Under the pieces are notes generated by a model that worked only from the letters and a program-made list of their open reading frames with translations, did not search any database and was not told the origin of the DNA. DNA of 64,000 nucleotides from Atrichornis clamosus (lineage: Eukaryota; Chordata; Aves; Passeriformes; Menuridae). Shown one piece after another: positions 26,101 through 38,514 of this stretch. Made by a program: the position numbers and the translations under genes. Within the stretch, counting starts at the first letter, position 1, and every line of letters starts with the position of its first letter. The stretch is from the NCBI GenBank assembly GCA_013400975.1, contig WBMZ01011765.1, positions 62,001 to 126,000 on the forward strand, read 5' to 3'.

Positions 26101-26696
26101 GTGCATTGAAGGACAGGGCTGGCACAAACAGTAAGTCAGCAAGCACTGGTCATAAATTAATTGAGGCTGGAAACTGAAAGATGGTGACTAGCCATTACAG
26201 AAATAACCTTCTGAAGGAAGATTTGCTCCAGAGTAAATAGGAGAAAAACATAATTGCTCTTCATAAACATTTAACAAACTATGAAAATACAGACAAGTTT
26301 ATTTAAAAACTTGAATAGGCCACTCAAGACTTCGCTTGCATCCCTATGTTCCTTATGATAAATTCACCTGGAAGGATAAATGTCCAGTTGGACACAATTC
26401 TTGGTTCTAGAGGCCCATCAAGTTCTCTGAGAAGAGCTACAATATACAATGAGCTTTTTCATTGTGACAGAAAAGTCTTCTGTAACTTAGAGGCAGGAAT
26501 GAGAGAAAAAATAGGCTGAAAATTTTCAATAGGGTACATATGCAGACTAGTACAGAAAAGGATGCCACTTTGCCTTCTGACCTAGGAAAAAATCCATTAC
26601 TTGACAGTTCAAATCTGAGGACCAAATCTGTCCTCAGGTTGTTTAAAATACTGCTTGTCTGAATAGTGCCTAGTCTGAAATGAAGGTGAACTCAAT
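23144..26696. other. AT-rich unique non-coding DNA
   Basis: Nothing recognised beyond short T runs and a GGTGGGTGGTGGTG stretch near 23977-23990. Confidence 0.55.
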
Positions 26697-27046
26697 AATC
26701 ACAGAACATGCTGAGTTTGAAGGGACTCATCAGGATGGTCGAGTCCAAGGCCCAGCCCTGCAATGCACCATCCCCAAGAGTCATGCCATGTGCCTGAGAG
26801 TGTTGTCCAAACACTTCTTGATCTCAGACAGGCTTTATACTGTGACCACTTTCCTGGGGAGCCTGTTCCAGCACCAAATCACCCTCTGGGTGAAGAACTT
26901 TTTCCTGATATCCAACCTAAACCTTCCCCAACTCAGCTTCATGCCATTCCCTCGAGTCCTGTTACCAGTCATAAGAAAGAAGAGGTCCATACCTGCCTCT
27001 TCACTTCCCTTAATGAGGATGTTGAAGACAGCAATGAGGTCTCAAT
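26697..27046 (-). mobile_element. CR1 LINE fragment, minus orientation
   Basis: The plus strand shows the reversed CR1 3' end: AATCACAGAACATGCTGAGT, GGCCCAGCCCTGCAATGCACCATCCCCAAGAGTCATGCCATGTGCCTGAGAG, CCAAACACTTCTTGATCTCAGACAGGC, GGGGAGCCTGTTCCAGCACC, CTGGGTGAAGAACTTTTTCCTGATATCCAACC and GAGGATGTTGAAGACAGCAATGAGGTC. At about 350 bases it is the longest CR1 copy in the window. Frames 26680-27048 and 26763-27068 are its shadows. Confidence 0.94.
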
Positions 27047-30000
27047 AAAGTCATACTGGTATAACTGAAAAAGTATTTAATTAAGGGCTCAAATTTTTTT
27101 AATATACTCTTCGTCTCCTTAAAACACTCAGAAACCTCCTTGTAAGATAACATTAGTTTTCTACTTCCACTGACAAGCATGCTTTACAGGTAATTTAAAG
27201 CCATATAAATAAATTTGGCTTTAGTTAAGCAGACTCACAGAGAAGTATTCTAGAGACCTTCTCTTCCAAGTTTACTTGATCCTGCATGGTGGGGCATACG
27301 CAAGAAGTCTCTTTGAAGAAAACAGACCATAACAGTAATCATCTCTACTGAGGAATATTGTTTAATGCAAAAAGATGCAGAAAAAAACCCAACCAGGATA
27401 CAATGATGTTTAAAACAGATTGCATCGATGATAGAAACCATAACACAAGTCCATTTTCTTAACATTGTTAAAGCAGGGAAGAAAGTCTTTCTCATTCCAT
27501 ACATTTTAACATTTTTCTGTGTCTAATTAATTCATTAAATTTAAGCAATAGGTTCTGGCTGAAAGTACCATATTTTCATTTGAACTCCTGAAGAAATTCA
27601 TCACAGAAGACCCCTTAGATCTTGCTTCACTAAATTCAAGCAAAGTCAGGATTCCTTCAAAACCCACAATTCCTTCATATGCAGTGGATCAAAAACATAA
27701 ACATTGGCTTATTTCTGATCTTTGTGTTGCTAAGATTTTGTCCAACATGCTCAGTTCATTCATTCAAAAAAATATAACCCTAGTAACTGTTCAAAAAGAG
27801 GATTAAATCCTTTAACACATTATTACTGCACTGCCTCAATAAGCCCTTAGTTTACCAGAAAGGATATTTACTGTAAATATGGTACTAGAACCAGCTGCAT
27901 CACATTTACACAAAAAGAAAACATACTGAATTGTTTAGAAAAAGAGGCATAATATAGTGGCGATTGCTTTCCCCTATACTTCTGAATTAAGAGTTTGAAA
28001 TACTGTGCTTGAAGTCCCATAAAGCTTGGTATGTCTTGGGAACAGCTCTCCTTGCTTAATTTGGGCCAGGCTCCTTTTTCCACTTTGAAGAAAAAAATGA
28101 GACTTTAATAGTTCCAGGAGCCTCTAGGTAGTTGCGAACGGAGGGTTCTCAAGCATTCACATGGGCAGAACTTAGCCCATAGTATAAAGCATATTTTAGG
28201 GAGACTGCCTTTTAGACCAAGATTGGACCATCTCCCCTCTACCCATGCAGCAATAAAACCAAATCATTTTATTCCACTCTCTCACTGTTTCCTATGCAAA
28301 TTCTTATGTTTGTATATTTATTTATATGTAATTATGAGACGCTTCATGATTTAATATATGCAAGTGAATTGCAGTTGTGATCACTTAGGAATGTCCACAA
28401 TTCACAAGTCAAAATAGATAAGCCTTTGCAAAACACAGTATAAGAGAGTAAGAGTTCAAAGAGTAAGTTTAATCCTAACTGTTTCAGAATTGTGTAATAT
28501 TTAGGTACAAAAGGGGTTTTGTTACAAAAAGAAATAAAAGCCAGCCATCTGCCTCATTCACCCCAAATAATAATATGATTGCTTATCTCAACAATTTCAG
28601 ACATTCGTGTCATGCAGACCTATGTAGCTCAGGGCTTTTAGCCAGGAAATTCTGCAAATGTGTCCTCAGATTAAAAGGTGCCATGCAATTCAAACATGCT
28701 ACAGATTTATTTTGAATGCTTGCACTTGGCAATGTCTCTGGCTGAAGATGTCCTGTATTTTTTGGCATCTGGATAGTTTGTACTAGAAAAGCATTTTGGC
28801 ACAATTGGCAGCTTCTATTCAATCTCTTAAAGGGTATGGAAATAAAATCCCTTTAATTGGTTTTAGGTATGCACATGTCTTGAAAGGTTTAAGATTAATT
28901 TTTATAACATGAACTAAATATATAGCCTGAACTAACTTCCTATCCAGTCAGGATGAGGATCAAAGATGAGGATTCAGATAGAATGCAATGAAATTGCATC
29001 AGTAAAAATAGCTTACTGTTTGGCATTGCTATGCAGAGGTTAAAGACACGTCTACATGGCAGCCAAGAAGTATGATTTAAAGCTTGTTTGAGGATGTGTG
29101 CACAAGCTGCAACTAGCTTGCCCAGTGATGATAAACATATAGCCTTAACAGAGCAAAGTGTGGATTGAAAACTTCATCTGAAAATTTGGGCAAATATTTA
29201 GGTGGTTAACCTGCACTGAACTCCAAGCTGCCACAGCTGACACTTTAGTTGTAGGATTTAAATTCCTATCTAGCCATAATGACTAAAAAATTCTGACTAA
29301 ACTTTGGTCTAAGTATTTAATGAATTCAAACAGTGGGAGTGAAATGGGGAGTGAGGAATGGGGGTATTACTGGACCTTTACATCCAAAACCCTCTTTTAT
29401 AAATAAAACTATACTGCTAAATTTCTGGGATACTTATGCTCCTAGCAACATCTCTACCTTTTATGAGTTCTTGTTGCAGATGCTGAGAGTTATTTGGAAA
29501 GTGTCTCTGAACTAGGGTTTTCCATGAGAAATTTCAGAAAATAATTCAGACGTGCTCTTCCTTAATTGACTGAATCCATAGACTGAAAAACAAACTTGAA
29601 AACCTGGAATAATAGTGCCTGCTTGCTTCAACAGACCCACCCATGATTGTGTGCTTTAATTTTTCAACAAGATGTGGAGGTAGGGACTGAGGAAACCCAT
29701 AAAAATGTTTGGTTTGGCTTTCTGGCAGGTTTCCCCAGCTAGAGCGCCTGAAAAGCACTGAGGATGCAAGATCCTGCTAAGTTTCCATAGAGTGCCTGAC
29801 TTGAACACTACAGAACATTCTGTACATCCCGAAGCTGAGGATCAGATTGCTGCACTCACTCTGGGGACAGCAACAAGCAGCAGCAGCAACAGCAGGTCAT
29901 CAACTGGAAACTGGAAACCTGCCATCTTCTAATTAGTTCTCTCTCCTTCATAATAATCCTATCTAAAAATTCTATTAAATGGAAGGTCAGGTTTGCTGCA

Positions 30001-33000
30001 CAAGCTCAGATAATGTCAAGCCAAATTTTTAATCATGTAATTAGCTAGAAACACCTTTCTAGATGGAATAAATATCACCTCCTCATTAAAATTAGGGAGT
30101 ATAATACAAGGCCAGGTTCTGTTCTTTCCTGTTCTTAATCATTGTCCAGATTTTTCACAACTGAACCAATTTGTTTTAGTTAAAGACAACAGTTTTCAAC
30201 AGCAGTTGAATAACTTGGTTTTGATCTCAAATTCCAAGCAGACAGTCTTTCAGATACAAGAACCAAATTCTCATTCTTCTTATACTATTTGCAAAGGTAC
30301 TTTAAACCACAAGGATTTTCAGTGATTCCAACCAAACTCCTGTGTAATTAATCACTGGATGCATTTTAAGAGCAAATAATGCCACCTCATACAAAATGTA
30401 CACAAGACCTTAAAGCGAAGGATATCAAAAGCATCAAAGTCTTACCATCATTTTTCACAGGCTGTTGCAGAACTACAAAAGACACAACAAATGTCTGACT
30501 TAGCAAAACAGCAAATAAATTCCTGAATCAGGAGCAGAACACAGGTCTCCTGACTCGTGATCCAATAGCATGGGGGAAAACGTCTTCATCTGGATCTAAA
30601 AGGAAGATTTCTCACATCTGATCCCTTCCCCACCTTTCCCACTTCCACCATTATATCACACCATGACTTGTTCAGGATGCTGGATTGAAATGTGCTCCTT
30701 GTTGCGGCATTAAAAAACAGAAAAAGAAAAAAGCAGTAAACTACACTGGGTGGGTTCATATTAATACAAATCAATAAGGTTCTTCTGTAAATATGCTGCA
30801 GTATATTGTGTAATATAATATAATCCTAGTAATTTGAGCCCTTGCTACAGCTATTAAATCATTGCCAAGAGAGTGGGGAAAAACTGCCAACCTTATGTGC
30901 AAATTATGAAGTGTGTAGATTCACAAGATTCTGCCTTATTGACAGAAGCAAACTCTTTTTGAAATAGACTGATTTAGATAGCTGATTTCTTTAAATGCAT
31001 TTATTTTACCTTGCAGGTGTCATTCATTTGGGCAGGAAATTAACTTTTCAGCCAGTGATCTTTTTCACAACACCTCTTCAAAACTATATTTTTGTATGGA
31101 ATGCTAGCAAGAAAAGCTCTGTATGAATACACCCTGAGAAAAAGTTTACAATGCCTGACAATACCCCAAATATTTCAGTAGGTGCAGAGCATACAGGCCC
31201 TTGGCGTTGAGTCAAAACTCAGAGTCCCAACTCACAAAACAGCACAGAGCTGTGTGCAGAATTTGACAGGTCTGGGGCTGAAACCTCAGGCAGACAGGCA
31301 AGCAGCCAACCTTTCAAGGACTACCTCAGGCTGCCGTAGATTTCCCAGATCTCAGTCTGCACCTTTCGTCAACCAGTGGACCATGCCTCTTCTCCAGTGG
31401 TTTCTGTTCTAATGGACTGTCTTGGGCAATTCCTCTCAACACTCTTCTCACTCTTTTAAGCTCACTCTTTGGTTCCACTCCTCTCCAGAGGAAACAGCTC
31501 TCCCTCATTCACCAACCCTGGGAAAAAGAGATGAGTTTAAGACTTCCCAGCCTTACAACAGATTTCTTTCTCAAACTTACAACATTCAGACCTATTTATC
31601 TAACCTACTAGAGTTTAACAATCATGACATGTAACATAAGTGTTGCCAGGGATGAACAGGATTACTAAACAGGGAGGAAAGGGAGCTTGTTACTTTTTCC
31701 TAATGTGTTCTCAGATAGGGGCAAAATAGAAGCAGTTCTACACCTGGAAATGATTCCACACCACACCAAGATGCTCTCCTACCTCATCATCATCTCAACT
31801 TTGCACTGAGTCTAAAGGATATTTCTCACTGCACTGGCTGTGACTGTGACAGGATCTTCTAAATTTTGTAATGGAAGCGTTCTCTGGAAAGACTTAACTA
31901 TTATTTTTCCAATGAAAAGTGACCAAATGGAATATGCTCATGGAAAGTCATTCTAATGAAATGCTAACCCCCCACAGCACCCCTTTTTGCCATAAAATAG
32001 TATCATTTTGGTAAATGCTGTCAGTTGTTTATTTAAAAAAAAAAAGTTCTCCACAAGTCAGTTGTAAACCCAAGACATAGTTCATATTTCAAATTTTGTG
32101 GAAGTTTTTGGTATTTATTCCCACATTTCCCATAGAAGTTTTGATACTTGTGTTTGTTGTTCCTATTATTTCTTATTATCAAGCAAAAGCAATAACATAA
32201 GAAATTGTTAAAGATTCAGCTCATAAGACTTTAAACACTTTTAGACCTAAAGAAAGGGAAAAGGAATGAAAATATTGACAAAGTGAGAAAGCAGTGATAG
32301 AATGTTTTGCCAGTCAATTCTAACAGAGTTTTCACTTGTTCCACTGAGAAAAATACATTTCCTCATTGTCCTTTCTTAGTTTTAAAACATTTGCCAAGAG
32401 GATTTTTTTAATACCAGAAATACGCCTTCATTCTTCTGTTATAGTCTACTGTAAAAACACCTATATTTAGTATTCTAAATTAGTCTGTAAGACAAGCAAG
32501 GAGTACTAGTTTCTTGAGAAATGTTTGTTTGATTGTTTAGGGGGTTTTTGGCAGACTCCAAATGATACTAGTACATCCTAAAATTTGTCTTACTAACAAA
32601 CACACATGGCATCTGAACTGATGCTGCTTATGTCATGTGGTAACCACAAGTTGTAAGATAAATATAACAAGCCTAGTAATTTAAGCATACCAGAACAATT
32701 CCGATAGATGTAAATAACTGGCATGTCCTGGTCTGTGACCATATTGTTTAATTCTCTCATCCTGGAAGCACAGGAATGCACAGACATGCAATCTGGAAAT
32801 GGTCACTGTGCCCAGAATTTATCTAGCAGTGCTAAGGTGCCCAGGCCTAAAACCATGCTGGCGCAGCTGTAGGAATTTAACAGTACAGCTCATCAACTCC
32901 CAGCATCCAGGAATATTGCCCTGACTTAGGAGTAAGAATGTAGGCAGTGAAGCCACACTGATCATTAATAATAAATGCAAAATATCACACTTCTGTTTCT

Positions 33001-33072
33001 ATGGAATACACTAGCAATGATTCAGAGATATACTCTGTTGCATTACTAGCTTTCTATTTTCTCTTTATTTAG
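27047..33072. other. AT-rich unique non-coding DNA
   Basis: No gene or interspersed repeat is recognised. A short CAG/CAA-type trinucleotide stretch lies at about 29868-29895. The open frames present have no recognisable domains. Confidence 0.55.
29868..29895. repeat. Short CAG/CAA trinucleotide stretch
   Basis: AGCAACAAGCAGCAGCAGCAACAGCAGG is visible. The surrounding frame is not a recognised coding region. Confidence 0.7.
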
Positions 33073-33163
33073 GATAATCAGGGAAAAGGGCAAGTCAATG
33101 GAAAGTTGTCTGAATTGATGGAACTGTTGGAAAGGAAACAAAAAAACGAAGCAGAATTGAAAG
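33073..33163 (+). other. Candidate coiled-coil coding exon with a GC-AG type donor
   Basis: A strong pyrimidine tract (CTTTCTATTTTCTCTTTATTTAG) ends at 33072. The next 91 bases are open in only one of three frames. It gives DNQGKGQVNGKLSELMELLE, then RKQKNEAELK: hydrophobic residues at heptad-like spacing among many E, K, Q and N, as in a coiled coil. The segment ends in GAAAG|gcaagt, the preferred context of the rare GC-AG intron class. A GT alternative three bases later (GGCAA|gttaaa) is weaker. Phase would be 0 at the start and 1 at the end. The next candidate at 36524 fits only if its third AG (36529-36530) is used. I do not recognise the protein; it is presumably an internal exon of a long plus-strand gene whose other exons lie mostly outside the window. 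Confidence 0.4.
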
Positions 33164-33689
33164 GCAAGTTAAAGATGACACTTTTCAGTTGTCTCCAGGA
33201 CTGGCCCAGAAAAGTTTATTTTTAGGATTATCTTTGTAGTCCTGTAGCACTTGAATGCCTTTTCTACCTTTATAGTTATATATTAAATGTACAATATATA
33301 GATATTATGCACGTACAATATACAAATACAATATACAGATTTCTTAGGCATTCTTTTGCCCTCAAGGTCATGTGTTTCCTTAGCTATCTCCAAAACCTGT
33401 TTGATTTGAAATTATTATAGGACTTCAGTAGAAATACCTTTTTTTCCTTTTAAACAAGGTAGATTTAGCGTTTTTTCTGCTAAGCAAAAAAAAAAGGGAG
33501 AATTTAAACTTATGGTTAAATCATTAGGAATCTATATTTCAGGGCTGTGACCTTACAGCTGCAAAATATAGAACTAGTTTTATTTCACAGGTATTGTCCA
33601 AATGTTTTCTTTCATTTTGATCCAAATACTTTCACACCCACTGAGTTAGACTTTGACTTTCTGGTCCGAACAAACTGAAAATTTCAATC
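33164..33689. other. AT-rich unique non-coding DNA
   Basis: It contains TA-rich stretches around 33275-33345 with repeated ACAATATA motifs. Nothing else is recognised. Confidence 0.5.
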
Positions 33690-33782
33690 AGGTCCTCAGC
33701 TACAGTAAATTGGTGTAGCTCAACAATGGGGCAAAACACTGACTTCAATGGAGTTACACCGATTAACACCGGGTGAGGATTG
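33690..33782. repeat. Palindromic MITE-like interspersed repeat
   Basis: The left arm CCTCAGCTACAGTAAATTGGTGTAGCTC and the right arm GAGTTACACCGATTAACACCGGGTGAGGATT are imperfect inverted copies, joined by an inner ACTTCAATGGAGTT. This matches the bird/reptile 'TCAGCTGGTGTAAAT ... TTGACTTCAATGGAGC ... ATTTACACC' palindromic repeat. Arm identity is about 70% by eye. Confidence 0.6.
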
Positions 33783-35106
33783 AATCCTGATCAAATTGAA
33801 ACTCAATTGGAATTGCTGTGCTTCACCTGGTGTTTATTCACACCTCACATCAAAACCATGCAAAGCTATGAATTTTGCATGATTCTGATCCAAAGCCACA
33901 CACCATATATGCTTAAAATTGAGTTCAGGTCACTCAGGAGTTGCACAATGCTAAGTAAATCTTCTGATAAATATGGTTTGCGTTACTAGTTTGTAAGAAA
34001 ACTCCACACCAGGTGACTTTTGTGTGGTCTGGTGTTTCATTGTGAACATTTTGCACTGCTCTAATGAAACATGATTTCTAAGACAACTAGGGGATAAAAA
34101 AACTTTCTATTCAACGTTTTACCCATGAGTTGTGCAATATGCACACAAACCATGACCACATTAAACTCCTGATGGCTAAAATCTGAAACCTAATTCCCCA
34201 TTAAAGCACTTAAATACTGTCGGTGTGATCTTCTAGAGATTTTGTGCAATGGACTGCAGCTCTCATTATCGGTAAAACTGCAAATCAAACCACTCTGCCT
34301 TAGGTCTTTACATAGTCTAGGGTTTCATCAGAGTTTCTCCAGGTATTGAGACTAGATTTTCAGGGTTTATTTATCAAAAAAGTACCTGACAATGGAGGTG
34401 GTCATCTAAGACTAGAACAATGTAGATGCTGGACTCTTTAGAAAGGGACAGAAAAGACCCTGTGTGTAGAGCTCACCCGGTACTGGCCAAGAAACAACAC
34501 GCTGACAGGAGCCCTTTATCTCTCACTGGAGATTTGGTGGCAGTCACATCTCTGGACGTGTGAGATCACGAGCCTGGAACATAAAGTTGCTTAATCTAGA
34601 CAAAAATATTTGTCACACATTTATCGCATGTTGATGAGGCTGCTGTCCTGTCTTTTCCATGCAAGAAATCAGTATGTCACATGCACAGCAGGACAGAGGC
34701 CTCCAAGATGCTTTGAACTTACTGTATTTGCCCTGGACACATGATTTGTGCATGTGGGGTAGATTTGATATGTACAAGCAAAATGCACATCTGGGATTTC
34801 AGGACTGCTCTGGACAATATTTTCAGGTAGAAAAAGAAGTTATAGTGAGGAAAACTCTGACAAATTACTGCTTTATGCTAGTGAGGCTTACAGCATTGCT
34901 TACAACCACTTTCACTGCACTCAACAGAAAACAACAAAGACAAGACAAAGGTGGATATTTCCATCCAGATGCCTCCATAATGTGATGGACAGCAATAAAT
35001 CCCTTAAAGTGAGGTGAATATAGTATGTGGATGCTGCCCTGTGGTGCTACACTCTAAGCTATAGGTTCCTATATGTTCACCCGCCATGCTGAGCCTTTTG
35101 GAAGAG
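33783..35106. other. Unique non-coding DNA
   Basis: Nothing recognised. The 108-codon frame at 34659-34985 lacks recognisable domain features or splice context. Confidence 0.55.
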
Positions 35107-35240
35107 ATCATAGAATCACAGAATATGCTGAATTGGAAGGGTCCCACAAGGATCATCAAGTCAGACTCTTATCTCTGCATAGGACATCCCCAAGAGTCAC
35201 ACCATGTGCCTGAGACCATTGTCAAAATGCTTCTTGAGGT
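35107..35240 (-). mobile_element. CR1 LINE fragment, minus orientation
   Basis: The plus strand opens with ATCATAGAATCACAGAATATGCTGAATTGGAAGGGTCCCACAAGGATCATCAAGTC, the reverse complement of the CR1 3' end, then CATCCCCAAGAGTCACACCATGTGCCTGAGA. Only about 130 bases remain. Confidence 0.93.
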
Positions 35241-36523
35241 GAAAGAGGTGAAAGGGGAATGTATTGTTTGATACTTCTGATAAAACTTTGGAGGAAGATG
35301 AATAACTACCTGCTCAGAGATAGGCAGATGTAGCAATATAGACAACAAAAATATTAGCCACAGGGAAAAATTAAAGTCTACAGTGAGAGGGCACCTGAAC
35401 TTAGGCAACTCCAGTGTTAGATGGCACTAAGGAGGAGACAGTCTCTAGGTTTCCTGTGGCTCAGTTCCATGCGAGAAATTCCCTAATCTTTTGTCGAATG
35501 TAGCCTACGATACATAGTGTAGGATTTCAGAAGACCTAAGGTACCAATAACTTCAACATGGAAAATCCTTAGACTTCTGAAATTTTGTTTCTTTGCCTTT
35601 CCCAAAATGCCATGATCTTAACGTGGCTGAGATATGCAGGATCATTTTGTACTTGAACCTCATTAAGCCACTTCAACTCAGCATTGCTTTCTAAAACACA
35701 CAGAGTGGCACAAGAACTCCTCATAAGGCACAGCACCAAAGTCATCTTCTTAAAAATCCTTATTGTGAGAGGAAATGTTATATTTTATTTATAGTTCAAT
35801 GTTTATAGCATTCCCAAAGTACAGAAAGTCTAAGGGAACCCTTTCCTAATCTGTAAAACCTTGAATTTATGCATTCCACCTTTTAGCAAATTGACAAGTT
35901 ATGAAAATTCTGTGCATTCCTATCTCTTAATTTAAAGGTGTATTAACATGAGGTTCATCAGATGAGAGTAGATGATCAAACAGCTGCATTACTCCACAGC
36001 TACCAATAAAGATAAAATGCTGGGAAAGGGCAAACCAAGGGAATGAGCCCATGGACTTCTACTCCCCAATGCCTTTCAAATAAGCCTGTACATCTCCTTT
36101 ACTGGGATTTTCAGATATACTCTTTTGTATCTTTAAGAGTATTTTCCTTAGCATACAATTCCAATCACATCCTGGCATTCAGTGGGTTTAAATGTAAGCA
36201 TTCATATCCTGGCTTATCCACTGATTCATTCCACGTTATTACAACACTATGAAAATCTCCAGTAGTGATCTGACCATTAAACCGAGCTGTAAATTAGACA
36301 GACTGGATTAACATTTTCCTCTAGGGAAGTAGCATACTTCTTTACTCAGTATAAGGACTTAATGCTTGCATGATTCTTTAGGCATAAAGACAGGAATGTA
36401 TTAAAATCAACAGTGGTACAGATGCTTGAACAAAACATTATATATATCATTCATTTCTCCTGGAAACATCTTGTTCTCTTTGGATTGTAGCTGTGCTGGT
36501 ACTTGACTCTATTTGTTTCACAG
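35241..36523. other. Unique non-coding DNA
   Basis: No gene or repeat is recognised. Confidence 0.55.
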
Positions 36524-36595
36524 AAGAAAGTGATGCGGGAACTAGAAGACAACATGATAAAAATAGCTAAGCTTTCCCCATTGGAATTTCAAAAT
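36524..36595 (+). other. Candidate short coding exon
   Basis: TATTTGTTTCACAG precedes a 72-base segment that is open in only one frame. It reads KKVMRELEDNMIKIAKLSPL, then EFQN, and ends at CAAAAT|gtgaga, a fair donor. Both ends would be phase 0. The peptide is helix-like and charged, similar in texture to the candidate exon at 33073-33163. Joining from that exon's phase-1 end requires the internal AG at 36529-36530 rather than the stronger CAG at 36521-36523, which weakens a direct link; a missing exon between them is possible. The protein is not recognised. Confidence 0.33.
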
Positions 36596-37770
36596 GTGAG
36601 AGAATGGAGAGAACACTTCCTCCATCCCTTGGGAAAATTACTCCTATTATTGCCAGCATAAAAACCAACATCTTCTTCTGTTGTCTAGCGTTAAATATTT
36701 TTCTGGGTCAAAATTACTTGATGAAAATGTTTCATTTTCCAAAGGCTATCTATTCTGAGTCTTCAGTGTGTCCATTTACAGAGCTGGAGAGCCCTAATTA
36801 TTTTCTTTCTTTCATTTTTTTTCTTTTCTTTTTTTTTTTCCATAATACAGTGTTTAATTTTACTTAGGCTACCATCCCTTCCCAGTCTCATAAAAAGGTT
36901 TTTACATACAATAGATCACAGAGACCATAAACTAAAGACAAAGACCTACACAATACTGTTGAGATAATCCTTTGTGCTCTGCCGGTGCTGTATAATATTT
37001 GGGAAAAAGCACAATAAACTATTTCAGACATCTGTTTTTAAGGTTGCAGAACACTTCAATGCAAAAAGCAGACGCTACAAAGCATTCACATTTCCATCCT
37101 CCAACTTCAAATGATCCTGGGTATTCAGTGGAGAGCACCAAACTAAGTGCTCTCCCAACTGACAACGGTAGCACGATGTTAAATGAGAGAGATTCTCATG
37201 CTGCCAGTATGTTGTACTGTCATGATTTATTTGCTTTCCATATGATGAAATAGGTGTTAAGTGGAGCTTGACAACCGTGCATTTGCCTTATCATACTCAC
37301 TGTTAATTCTGCTATTAGTTACTATATGGGACTTCAATGACCTGTTGCAAAGAGCACAGCATCTGCTTAGTAGAATTCATACTGCTATCTCTAGTCATCA
37401 GAGAGTGTAAATTCTAAATAAAACTGCTTAGCTATAGTTTGGTGATTTCTTCCAATATATGATATACTTTATCAAAAACCATTTCAGGGATCATGTCATA
37501 ATGAAGCTGAAACAAAACAGCTTTCAGGCAGCTGCTCAGCATTGCTCCTTCTGCCTTATTTTCTTTTCCTTAAAAGAAAGGAAACAAAGGTTCCTGTTTG
37601 TTCTCTAAACCTCCTGCCCATAGCACAGCATCCTCCATGGCAAGCCAAAGGCACAATGGCCATCAGCAACATAGCTGGGCTTTGGTGAAAGCAAATGCTT
37701 CACTAAAGTGTATTTTTTCTTTCAGGCAAGTAAAACAAGTGCATTACTTGTGCAGCCTTGTGACAGTCAC
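36596..37770. other. Unique non-coding DNA
   Basis: Contains a C/T-rich tract at 36805-36841. No gene is recognised. Confidence 0.5.
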
Positions 37771-38301
37771 TCAAATTCTTTATCATCTTGAGTAGGATAT
37801 TTAAAAAGCCTTCTCAAAGTCCACATCTACAGATTCTGAAGAACACATTGAGGTGAGGATAACTTGTGTATTTTTAATCCAAAGTTTAAATAATAATTTT
37901 CCTTTCCTGAGAAGGAGAACTCTAAGACCTTTCAGCTCCAAGAGATTTGTACACAGTTCAAAAATGCTCTTCCATCTGTTCCCACTTTCTGCCATCTTTT
38001 CTATACTCTGGAGCTTATGTTTGTGCATCATGGCAAAGACTGTTGCAAAGTACTCCAGGACTTTGTGCAGACACTCTACCACCTACAAAGCAAAGATATT
38101 CTTCAGCTCCTTTCAGTACATGAGTCGGTAGTGGGCTTCACAGTGGGCTTCCAGCCAGAGCTCTGCATAGTGATCTTCCAGCACTTCAAATTCCAGCATG
38201 AAACCATCTGGGGAGATGTCGTTGTTAGCTTTTTTGTTTGTTGCTTTTTTTCTAAAGGCTTCTAAAGTATATTCTTCAAAGATGCTTTTTCTTATGTTTA
38301 C
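37771..38301 (-). pseudogene. Broken coding relic of an unidentified cellular-looking protein
   Basis: Following one minus-strand frame from about 38301 gives protein-like sequence rich in E, K, H and aromatic residues. It includes IFEEYTLEAFRKKATNKK and DGFMLEFEVLEDHYAELW, then two in-frame stops (TGA after RLMY, TAG after NIFAL). A clean stretch follows: VVECLHKVLEYFATVFAM to LLRKGKLLFKLWIKN and ESVDVDFEKAF. It ends at a TAA that one fewer T would convert into a continuation ending at TGA near 37771. About 170 codons with two stops and one apparent frameshift suggest an old pseudogene or retrocopy rather than a chance frame. No intron is needed to read across it, favouring a processed copy, but the 5' part, target-site duplications and a poly(A) tail are not seen. 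The parent gene is not recognised. Confidence 0.42.
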
Positions 38302-38373
38302 TTACTGCAAAATAAAGCAGTAATCACCATACACCTATTCAGATTAAAAACATATTGGGTTTTTTCCTTTTAG

Positions 38374-38514
38374 TTGTCAAAGAAAACCTGTCACTGTCTC
38401 TGCTGGTGCTCTAAGTTGTCAGTCAACAGCTATTAGCTATCTAGATCATGGGGAGCTAAGGCTCTACAGATTGTGCCCTACAGATTGTGTTCCTGCAGCT
38501 GAGTATTATGGCAA
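38374..38514 (+). other. Possible exon-like segment (weak)
   Basis: GGGTTTTTTCCTTTTAG is followed by 141 bases open in one frame (for example TVSAGALSCQSTAISYLDHG) and by GGCAA|gtaact. A second, stronger donor-shaped CAG|gtaagt is at about 38578, but the frame closes before it. It lies immediately upstream, on the opposite strand, of the coding relic. It could be part of a non-coding transcript or chance. Confidence 0.13.

Noticed and set aside
29868..29895. CAG/CAA stretch considered as a polyglutamine coding repeat
   Set aside because: Very short, with stops close by in the relevant frame and no surrounding coding signal.
37853..38265. Plus-strand frames over the coding relic
   Set aside because: They are antisense shadows; the minus-strand frame has the protein-like composition.
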